Shown here in pieces: positions 58,501 through 64,000 of a DNA stretch of 64,000 bases. Numbering within the stretch: position 1 is the stretch's first letter; each line of letters starts with the position of its first letter. The notes below the pieces were generated by a model. That model was given only the letters and a program-made list of their open reading frames with translations, did no database searches and was not told where the DNA came from. The position numbers were made by a program, and so were the translations under genes. The stretch spans positions 487,571 to 551,570 of the forward strand of contig VZTJ01002480.1 in assembly GCA_013397795.1 (NCBI GenBank), written 5' to 3'. This stretch comes from Orthonyx spaldingii (Eukaryota > Chordata > Aves > Passeriformes > Orthonychidae).

Positions 58501-61500
58501 TTGAAATTTAGCCTTTATTTATTTGCAGGAAAATGAGTGAGGAATGCTAGGAAAAAAAGAGAAATAAAATAGAGCACAATTCAGAGTGGAGGGAGTTTGT
58601 GGGTTTTCTGTTTTGGTTTGGGTGTTTTAGGGTTTTTTTGCCAGCATTTTACATACTTGTGCTGCAAATAATTTTATCCTGTGCCAAGAAAGTATGAAGC
58701 ATGTTGGCAAAACATTCTTTCTATTAGAAAATAACAAGTTGTTTGTCCTGTCTCCTTTGCAGGAAGTCTATGGGATGATGCCCAGGGTAAGTATTCATTT
58801 CTGAGGTGAATGGAGAGGCAGTTGTACCAGGTTTGGGATGTACAAGGAGAAGTTCAGCCATAACTGTAGTTCATTTCCATTATGGAACTCACTACTGACT
58901 TTGAATGGACATTCAAAGATTTTCTTATCTTTGATCCCTTTATTTCCTGAGTGTCTTGCCCCACGTCGCAGATCTAAGCAAGCAGCATAAACCAAATTGA
59001 TACAAATACTTGCATGAAAAGGTGTATTTACTCTGTTAAGGATTGAACATGGAGATATTTTCAAGATCTTTTTACTGTATTCTGATAGTTTTAGATTCTG
59101 CTTGGTATTTAAAAAGCTCTTTCTTCACATTTTCAAACAGGATGAAACTGATTCTAAGACAGCCTCTCCTTGGAAGGTAGGTGTCATTGCTTAGTAGCAC
59201 ACAACAAGAACATAAAACAAAAACTACAGCATATCATCTTTTTTTAGACCATTTGCTTCTCCTGTGCAGACTGGTTTTTATCTCTCTGCTATAAAACTCT
59301 GTTTAGTTTTGAGCTTGCACTATGAGAGTGATTCCAGTTTCTGGCCAGTAGATGTTGAATAATCCCTTGTTCACTTTGCACAAGTTCTTTGCTTTCTGCT
59401 TGCTACAACAAAAATGTTTTTATTCCTCAAAATCAAAACCATTTATGTCAATATTCCTTTAGTAAGGAATGTGCTGTATTCCATTAATAATCTCCAGCTC
59501 ATTTTCTACAAAAGCACAAAAATATCTTAAATATTTTTTAAATTATCCAACATTTTGGTTTCCCTAGTATTTCATTCCCATGTTTTATGTCTTGCATCCA
59601 CCTTGTTAGACTTAAAGCTGCTTGTACATCTTTTAAGCTGTGTGAAAGCAGGGAAACCAGGTCAGTATGCAATATTTTGACAGAAAATGCAGCCATGTCG
59701 CCAGGAACTGGTGACTTGTAAAATATTTTTTTGCAGATTCTAAACATGTACATTGAATTCTAAGAGTCTCATAGTCACTTAGCAAACTATGACTAAGATT
59801 TTTGAGTTTTTAAATTTATGTATTGAATGTTGCCATTAACTTTTCCTCTTTTTTGCCCTCATTAAGACTTGTTTGCTTCAGTTTACACTAACAATAGAGT
59901 GCTCACTTGTGAATTCTGACTATTCTTACTCTCTGTAATACCTTATGTATTACAAACTATTCTTAATTGCTTTTGTAATTTACTTACATTGCCTTTCTTA
60001 GTGGTTTCTATTTGATTTTTAAGGAATTCTCTTCCAGTCTGGTTTTGCTTTTGGTTAGAGTTAACTTCAGTGCTTTTTTTTTTTTATTTCTGCCTTTTCA
60101 CACAGTCTGCACGTTTGATGGTACACACTGTGGCAACCTTCAACTCAATCAAGGTAATTACACAACTTGCTCTGAGCTGATTTAGAAGTTGTGAACATTT
60201 TTTACTCTCCTCTTCCATAGTCTTTGTCTTTCACTAAGCTTTATAAACTCCTTTGAATCAATTTATTGAAAGAAGATTAGTATATACAGCATTTGCTTCT
60301 CAAGTTACATCACTATCTTGTTATGTACATAAAATCATTTGATTTCATAGCTCAGGAGAAGCCCTTAAAATTATTTTATTTAACTAAACTATCTGAATTT
60401 GTGCATTCTTTTGGAATTAAGCAGAATTTAGTAGTCTTCACCTGTAGTGAAAGACCAATCTTGACTTTTCACTTCCCTCATCCAGGAGCTGAATGAGCGC
60501 TGGAGATCTCTGCAGCAGCTGGCAGAGGAGAGGAGCCAGTTGTTGGGCAGTGCCCATGAGGTCCAGAGATTCCACAGGTGAGAGTTTTGTTTGGTCTTGA
60601 CTCAAATGCTTTGTCTATCAAGAGTTCTAAAATATAGTGGGACCTGTTCTAAACAAACCATATTCAACCCCCAGCTTGTTCAGTGGAGGGTGGTCTTGGT
60701 TTTAGTTCTCTTTTTGCCTTTCCTTCCTTCAAATCAGAGATGCTGATGAAACCAAAGAATGGATAGAAGAGAAGAATCAAGCATTAAATACAGACAACTA
60801 TGGGCATGACCTCGCCAGTGTTCAGGCTCTGCAGCGCAAACATGAAGGCTTTGAGAGAGACTTGGCAGCTCTGGGAGACAAGGTGAGATTCTGAGGAAGA
60901 AAACCCTAAAGCTTTCTTTTTATCTACCAGAAATTATTGAATTATAGTGGTTTTTCTCTCTGTCTTCATTGTGTTTATTTCCCCTTCTCTAATCCTAGGT
61001 GAATTCTCTTGGTGAAACTGCCCAGCGTCTGATCCAGTCACATCCAGAATCTGCTGAAGATCTCCAAGAAAAATGCACTGAGTTGAATCAGGCTTGGAAC
61101 AGCCTGGGCAAACGTGCTGACCAGCGCAAAGAGAAGCTTGGAGATTCTCACGATCTGCAGCGTTTCCTCAGTGACTTCAGGTAGTGATGCTATTCCCCCT
61201 CTCAGTTTGTTTATTATCAGTGAAGTATATATGGCTTATCTTTCCACAGGAATATTTCTGTGAAGGGTTCAGAAAAGGACTGTTTTCCCTGTTTTGACTT
61301 ACTTCAGTGGAAGAAGGGAAAAATTTCCTGTTACTGTGTGTTCACAGGGACCTCATGTCTTGGATCAATGGAATCCGGGGCCTGGTCTCCTCAGATGAAC
61401 TGGCAAAGGATGTGACTGGAGCTGAAGCTTTATTGGAAAGGCACCAGGTATGTGAAAGATAAACGTATCATAAACATCAACAAACATTTCTTTTTTCTGA

Positions 61501-63467
61501 CACTTTCCAATGAGAGTTCCAAAAACAGATCAGTTCCAGCTCTGGTTATTGAGCAGCACATCTCTGCCCCTTGCAGGAGCACCGCACGGAAATAGATGCA
61601 AGGTCTGGCACTTTCCAGGCATTTGAACAGTTTGGACAACAGCTTCTAGCCCATGGACACTATGCCAGCCCAGAGATCAAGGAGAAACTGGATATTCTGG
61701 ACCAAGAACGGACAGACCTGGAGAAGGCCTGGGTCCAGCGCAGAATGATGCTGGACCAGTGTCTGGAACTACAGGTACTCTGCTGCAGTTTGAATAATTC
61801 CTCTTTTCATTGAAAAGTTTATTATTTAATGGTGACAACAGTACTCTTGGTCTGTCTTGCTCATGCATTGGAGTTTTTTCTCCCCAGCTGTTTCATCGGG
61901 ACTGCGAACAAGCTGAGAACTGGATGGCTGCCCGGGAGGCTTTCCTGAATACAGAGGATAAAGGAGACTCCTTAGACAGTGTGGAGGCACTCATCAAGAA
62001 ACATGAAGATTTTGATAAAGCAATCAATGTCCAGGTGAGGAGTGTAGCTGAAGTAAGGGGAAAATAGTTTCCTTTTTCTCATGTGGATTATTAGCAAAAG
62101 GACTCCCTGCCATGTATGGCTTCTGAAGTTCAGTTCCGAATACTCAGCCATGTGGAACTTGCTGCAGAAGTTTAGAAGCAGCTTATGCAGAGCAGGATGT
62201 ATTTCATTGCCTACAGACAGTGTAGAAATAGTGGCAAGTATTTGTGTAAATTTAATTATTTGAAATTACTTTTTCCCTTTATTTGTGGCAGAAAAGGGTA
62301 TATTTCCAGTTTCTTGTAGAGAAAGCTACCTAGATTTATTGGGAGATCATACTGCTGAAGTTTTAAGCCCAAAAGATCCTTTTCTCCTAAATACCACAGG
62401 TGAAAAGAGTTCTAAGTTGAACTCTGCAGTCCTGTAGAAGAGAGACTTCCTTCATAGGGTCACAGTAATGTAAATTTAAAGAAGAAAAAAAGGCTTGTTC
62501 TGTTCCAGACACTGCTCATCATTTGACTTGATGGAACCACAGTTCTAATTCTTGTTTCTGGTTTGAATAGGAAGAGAAAATTGCTGTCCTGCAGTCCTTT
62601 GCTGACCAGCTGATTGCTGCAGATCATTACGCCAAGGGAGTCATTGCCAACAGGCGCAACGAGGTCCTGGACAGGTCAGTGCTGCCCTGGGAGGAGAATG
62701 CAGATGACTGGAAATCCTCTTTAGGGATGTTCTGTAGCTGTTACAGGTGATGCCTCATGTGGCTCTAGTGTTTCATCCATTGTATGTGTCAAATTACTGC
62801 AGGTGGCTTCGTCTGAAAGCCCAAATGATTGAGAAGAGATCAAAGCTTGGAGAGTCTCAGACCCTCCAACAGTTCAGTCGTGATGTGGATGAAATAGAAG
62901 CCTGGATCAGTGAAAAGCTCCAGACTGCAAGTGATGAGTCCTATAAGGATCCCACAAATATCCAGGTGAATGTGGTTCTTGGTTTAAAAATCAAAATGTC
63001 ATTGTTAACTTTGCAAGGCCTCCTCTGGTTTGAAAATCCGTGCTCAGGAATTCCTGTTCAGAGATGACAGAATGGTACATCATGTTGGACATGTTCTCCT
63101 TTTAACAAGGAGAAAATGGAAGTTACATTATGCATGAAAGGAGACCCAAAATAGGACTTGGTTAGTAGTTATTCATTCATATAATTAATTATTCATGCAT
63201 ATAATTAATAAGATATGTGGTATCTGCAGCAGAAAGTTTCCTGAAGAAACCCAAGTGGCTGTTCTCTCTCTCCCAGCATCTAGACAATAAAATAAGGAAA
63301 TGGGATTATTGGGTCTCAACTCTTTTACATTATAAAATGTAAAATCTCATTTATTTTTCAGTATTAAGGAATTAAGTTACCTCTTGTGTTTTAGTTCTGG
63401 TTTATGAAGTAGTATGAATGCACTGAACTACTTCTCTCAATCTATTTTATAGCTTTCCAAACTGCTG
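40043..63467 (+). CDS. SPTAN1: SPTAN1: alpha-II spectrin (fodrin), 5' two-thirds, aa 1 to about 1591
   Basis: Coding exons: 40043-40279, 40901-41026, 42352-42492, 43561-43707, 44308-44441, 45130-45274, 45369-45523, 46792-46927, 47358-47459, 47684-47821, 48246-48356, 48816-48893, 49067-49222, 49571-49775, 49904-50085, 50367-50610, 50921-51043, 51757-51974, 52707-52799, 53130-53264, 53677-53825, 55148-55207, 57362-57560, 58128-58232, 58763-58786, 59141-59176, 60106-60153, 60486-60577, 60738-60882, 60999-61180, 61348-61447, 61577-61774, 61888-62034, 62571-62674, 62803-62965, and micro-exon 63453-63467. The frame is continuous. Known role: alpha-II spectrin pairs with beta spectrins into tetramers that form the submembrane lattice. 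Seen here: the N-terminal partial repeat used for tetramer formation (aa 1-44), spectrin repeats 1-9, an SH3 domain (about 968-1026), repeat 10 with the calpain, caspase and calmodulin region (1174-1209), repeats 11-13 and the start of 14. Numbering matches human exactly at the calpain site (Tyr1176). The remaining repeats and EF hands lie beyond the window. Confidence 0.98.
40901..41026 (+). CDS. SPTAN1: SPTAN1 coding exon 2, aa 80-121
   Basis: It encodes GKLQKHQAFEAEVQANSGAI through GHFASETIR, helix B of repeat 1. It ends in phase 0. Confidence 0.97.
41340..41408 (+). CDS. SPTAN1: Candidate SPTAN1 cassette exon, 23 codons (not in the standard isoform)
   Basis: The 69-nt segment has acceptor TTTGCCTTTACTGGTTCAG and donor CGA|GTAGGT, phase 0 at both ends and no stop codon. 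It starts SFTPYRTAQRP and ends VGSHIR. It has about seven CpGs and is GC-rich, while the flanking intron is AT-rich with few CpGs. It would add 23 residues between Arg121 and Thr122 of repeat 1. An RBFOX-type TGCATG lies downstream at 41671. There is no transcript evidence here. Confidence 0.6.
42352..42492 (+). CDS. SPTAN1: SPTAN1 coding exon 3, aa 122-168
   Basis: It encodes TRLQELHRLWELLMEKMREK and YLRECEDVLDWINDK, helix C of repeat 1 running into repeat 2. Confidence 0.97.
43481..43494. other. Assembly gap (14 N)
   Basis: The gap lies in a poly-T region in the intron before coding exon 4. The flanks repeat the same text (CCCATAGGA, then A-rich, then poly-T), which suggests an unresolved or duplicated join. 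Confidence 0.95.
43561..43707 (+). CDS. SPTAN1: SPTAN1 coding exon 4, aa 169-217
   Basis: It encodes EAIVTSEELGQDLEHVEVLQ, repeat 2. The acceptor lies next to a long poly-T tract. Confidence 0.96.
44308..44441 (+). CDS. SPTAN1: SPTAN1 coding exon 5, aa 218-262
   Basis: It encodes EQHPEEELIKSKQDEVNASW and GAAEVQRFNR, the repeat 2/3 boundary. Confidence 0.97.
45130..45274 (+). CDS. SPTAN1: SPTAN1 coding exon 6, aa 262-310
   Basis: It encodes DVDETISWIKEKGQLMASDD, repeat 3. Confidence 0.97.
45369..45523 (+). CDS. SPTAN1: SPTAN1 coding exon 7, aa 311-362
   Basis: It encodes VKALCAEADRLQQSHPINAS. The intron before it is only 94 nt, the shortest in the window. Confidence 0.97.
46792..46927 (+). 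CDS. SPTAN1: SPTAN1 coding exon 8, aa 362-407
   Basis: It encodes FLADFRDLTSWVTEMKALIN, repeat 4. Confidence 0.97.
47358..47459 (+). CDS. SPTAN1: SPTAN1 coding exon 9, aa 408-441
   Basis: It encodes GEIDAHEDSFKSADESGQAL, repeat 4 helix B. Confidence 0.96.
47684..47821 (+). CDS. SPTAN1: SPTAN1 coding exon 10, aa 442-487
   Basis: It encodes LELWELRRQQYEQCMDLQLF, the repeat 4/5 boundary. Confidence 0.97.
48246..48356 (+). CDS. SPTAN1: SPTAN1 coding exon 11, aa 488-524
   Basis: It encodes AFLLNEDLGDSLDSVEALLK, repeat 5. Confidence 0.96.
48816..48893 (+). CDS. SPTAN1: SPTAN1 coding exon 12, aa 525-550
   Basis: This 78-nt exon encodes ALDEFATKLIQNNHYAMDDV. Confidence 0.96.
49067..49222 (+). CDS. 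SPTAN1: SPTAN1 coding exon 13, aa 551-602
   Basis: It encodes LADSFHLQQFFRDSDELKSW, repeat 6. One Cys appears in AMCRRAQ where other species have a basic residue. Confidence 0.97.
49571..49775 (+). CDS. SPTAN1: SPTAN1 coding exon 14, aa 603-671
   Basis: It encodes DPSNLQGKVQKHQAFEAELS through LLEATELK. It ends in phase 1. Confidence 0.97.
49904..50085 (+). CDS. SPTAN1: SPTAN1 coding exon 15, aa 671-731
   Basis: It encodes FNRNVEDIELWLYEVEGHLA, repeat 7. Confidence 0.97.
50367..50610 (+). CDS. SPTAN1: SPTAN1 coding exon 16, aa 732-813
   Basis: It encodes DRIDGITIQARQFQEAGHFD through IREKEPIAASTNRG, repeats 7-8. The donor GAG|GTTGGT is weak. Confidence 0.96.
50921..51043 (+). CDS. SPTAN1: SPTAN1 coding exon 17, aa 813-854
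   Basis: It encodes GKDLIGVQNLLKKHQALQAE, repeat 8. Confidence 0.97.
51757..51974 (+). CDS. SPTAN1: SPTAN1 coding exon 18, aa 854-926
   Basis: It encodes HFAAEDVKIKLNELNQKWDS and ADANEAESWMREKEP, repeats 8-9. Confidence 0.97.
52707..52799 (+). CDS. SPTAN1: SPTAN1 coding exon 19, aa 927-957
   Basis: It encodes ALLKKHEALMSDLSAYGSSI, repeat 9 just before the SH3 insertion. Confidence 0.96.
53130..53264 (+). CDS. SPTAN1: SPTAN1 coding exon 20, aa 958-1002, SH3 first half
   Basis: It encodes [20 protein letters not shown]; ALYDY is the SH3 ligand-groove signature. A linker with DDETGK precedes it. Confidence 0.98.
53677..53825 (+). CDS. SPTAN1: SPTAN1 coding exon 21, aa 1003-1052, SH3 second half
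   Basis: It encodes [20 protein letters not shown]; the WW and the P-x-x-Y of the SH3 fold are intact. It ends in phase 2 at AACCA|GTAAGA. Confidence 0.97.
55148..55207 (+). CDS. SPTAN1: SPTAN1 coding exon 22, aa 1052-1072, alternative 20-codon SH3i-type exon
   Basis: The 60-nt exon encodes TLITKEVGSVSLRMKQVEEL, the known alternatively used insert after the SH3 domain. Long introns flank it (1.3 and 2.2 kb), and skipping it keeps the frame. A GCATG core lies about 30 nt before the acceptor. Confidence 0.94.
57362..57560 (+). CDS. SPTAN1: SPTAN1 coding exon 23, aa 1072-1138
   Basis: It encodes YHSLLELGEKRKGMLEKSCK and FREANELQQWINEKE, repeat 10. Confidence 0.97.
58128..58232 (+). CDS. SPTAN1: SPTAN1 coding exon 24, aa 1139-1173
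   Basis: It encodes DLKANESRLKDINKVAKDLE and ends VQAVQQQ. Confidence 0.96.
58763..58786 (+). CDS. SPTAN1: SPTAN1 micro-exon 25, aa 1174-1181, calpain site
   Basis: The 24-nt exon encodes EVYGMMPR. Calpain is known to cut between Tyr1176 and Gly1177. The acceptor is TCTCCTTTGCAG and the donor AGG|GTAAGT. Confidence 0.95.
59141..59176 (+). CDS. SPTAN1: SPTAN1 micro-exon 26, aa 1182-1193, caspase site
   Basis: The 36-nt exon encodes DETDSKTASPWK. DETD1185 followed by Ser1186 is the known caspase-3 cleavage site. Confidence 0.95.
60106..60153 (+). CDS. SPTAN1: SPTAN1 small exon 27, aa 1194-1209, calmodulin-binding helix
   Basis: The 48-nt exon encodes SARLMVHTVATFNSIK, the core of the known calmodulin-binding segment. 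Confidence 0.95.
60486..60577 (+). CDS. SPTAN1: SPTAN1 coding exon 28, aa 1210-1240
   Basis: It encodes ELNERWRSLQQLAEERSQLL and ends in phase 2. Confidence 0.96.
60738..60882 (+). CDS. SPTAN1: SPTAN1 coding exon 29, aa 1240-1288
   Basis: It encodes DADETKEWIEEKNQALNTDN, repeat 11. Confidence 0.97.
60999..61180 (+). CDS. SPTAN1: SPTAN1 coding exon 30, aa 1289-1349
   Basis: It encodes RLIQSHPESAEDLQEKCTEL through LQRFLSDFR. Confidence 0.97.
61348..61447 (+). CDS. SPTAN1: SPTAN1 coding exon 31, aa 1349-1382
   Basis: It encodes DLMSWINGIRGLVSSDELAK, repeat 12. Confidence 0.97.
61577..61774 (+). CDS. SPTAN1: SPTAN1 coding exon 32, aa 1383-1448
   Basis: It encodes FEQFGQQLLAHGHYASPEIK and MMLDQCLELQ. 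The donor is CAG|GTACTC. Confidence 0.97.
61888..62034 (+). CDS. SPTAN1: SPTAN1 coding exon 33, aa 1449-1497
   Basis: It encodes LFHRDCEQAENWMAAREAFL, repeat 13. Confidence 0.97.
62571..62674 (+). CDS. SPTAN1: SPTAN1 coding exon 34, aa 1498-1532
   Basis: It encodes EEKIAVLQSFADQLIAADHY and ends in phase 2 (GACAG|GTCAGT). Confidence 0.96.
62803..62965 (+). CDS. SPTAN1: SPTAN1 coding exon 35, aa 1532-1586
   Basis: It encodes WLRLKAQMIEKRSKLGESQT and ends SYKDPTNIQ, the repeat 13/14 boundary. The next constitutive exon (SKHQKHQ in relatives) lies beyond the window. Confidence 0.97.
63171..63210. repeat. Two-copy 20-bp tandem repeat in intron
   Basis: ATTCATTCATATAATTAATT is followed directly by ATTCATGCATATAATTAATA, with two mismatches. 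It lies about 240 nt before the LSKLL micro-exon. Confidence 0.8.
63453..63467 (+). CDS. SPTAN1: SPTAN1 15-nt micro-exon, LSKLL insert, aa 1587-1591
   Basis: CTTTCCAAACTGCTG sits between acceptor TCTATTTTATAG and donor GTAAGT. It encodes LSKLL, the known five-residue optional insert between NIQ and SKHQKHQ. It is phase 0 on both sides and far too short for ordinary ORF searches. Confidence 0.92.
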
Positions 63468-64000
63468 GTAAGTAGTTTGGACTAGCCCTGGTATGTGAAT
63501 TTATTTTCTCTGTATAAGCTTCTGTGTAAGCCCAAGCTCTGGTTGCTGCTCCATTCATCAGTTCATGCAATCTCTCTGTTTTCTGTTAGTTCTTGACCTC
63601 CATCCAGGTACAGCTGTTGATCCTCGTCCTATGGGTGTGGCTTTTTTGTTAATGCCTATTCAGCATCATTTATTTATGTATTTGTTTTTCAGGTGTTCTG
63701 CATGATCTGTTTAATTTATGCTGCGATAGTGATCTAGTTTGGGCTTTTTTAGGAGTTAGCCCATAGGAAAATGGGGTTCTATCCTCCTTTTTCAGAAATT
63801 TGGCTCTTGGATCATCACTTGTGATGATTTAACACAGGACACAATGCCAAATCCATGAGCCTGTATCTGTAGCATCAAATGCTGGAGATGGAGGATTCAA
63901 TAAATGATAGATCTTGATTGGCTTAGTTCTTGCAATAGCATAGAAGAAAATAATACAGAAAGAACACTCCAGAAAAAGAGATGTACCAGATGGAAAGCTG
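63468..64000 (+). other. SPTAN1: SPTAN1 intron running off the window
   Basis: No constitutive exon is seen. A possible 18-nt in-frame micro-exon is present at 63590-63607 (see findings). Confidence 0.6.

Noticed and set aside
1..64000. CRISPR arrays, operons, phage or bacterial defence systems
   Set aside because: None are present; this is intron-rich vertebrate nuclear DNA.

Overview
This is a stretch of vertebrate nuclear DNA, almost certainly from a bird. The genes are split into many short exons by GT-AG introns. The interspersed repeats I can recognise are all CR1 LINE fragments with the avian-type 3' end. Promoters lie in CpG islands inside otherwise AT-rich DNA. The encoded proteins match vertebrate ODF2, GLE1 and SPTAN1, whose order and orientation are the same as on human chromosome 9q34. 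A songbird-like source is plausible, but the sequence alone does not fix the species. One 14-base assembly gap is present (43481-43494).

Layout, all genes on the plus strand. 1-2200: no recognisable gene, two CR1 fragments. 2215-2860: CpG island, taken as the ODF2 promoter and first exon(s). 4203-18621: ODF2 (outer dense fibre 2/cenexin), 19 coding exons giving an 820-residue coiled-coil protein. 18622-19970: ODF2 3' UTR with two polyadenylation signals, then a short spacer. 19970-20260: GLE1 CpG island. 20153-28669: GLE1 (mRNA export factor), 16 coding exons, 702 residues. 28670-31400: GLE1 3' UTR and flank, with a CR1 fragment starting 90 bp after the stop codon. 31430-32650: SPTAN1 CpG-island promoter, with a TATA box, a perfect CRE and a degenerate 20-bp array of ETS-like sites. 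31984-40039: SPTAN1 intron 1. 40043-63467: SPTAN1 (alpha-II spectrin) coding exons 1-35 plus one 15-nt micro-exon, giving residues 1 to about 1591 of roughly 2475. The gene continues beyond the right edge.

The reading frame is unbroken across every annotated splice junction in all three genes, which supports the exon boundaries. ODF2 acts in centriolar appendages and sperm tails. GLE1 acts at the cytoplasmic face of the nuclear pore. SPTAN1 forms the submembrane skeleton. They are neighbours by conserved synteny, not members of one pathway.

The most interesting observation is a 69-nt, CpG-rich, in-frame sequence with consensus splice sites in the SPTAN1 intron between residues 121 and 122 (41340-41408). 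It looks like a cassette exon that would insert 23 residues into the first spectrin repeat. Other points of note are the 20-bp ETS-like array before the SPTAN1 promoter, a GC-AG intron, micro-exons carrying the calpain, caspase and calmodulin sites, and a Gly-for-Ser change at a likely Plk1-docking site in ODF2.
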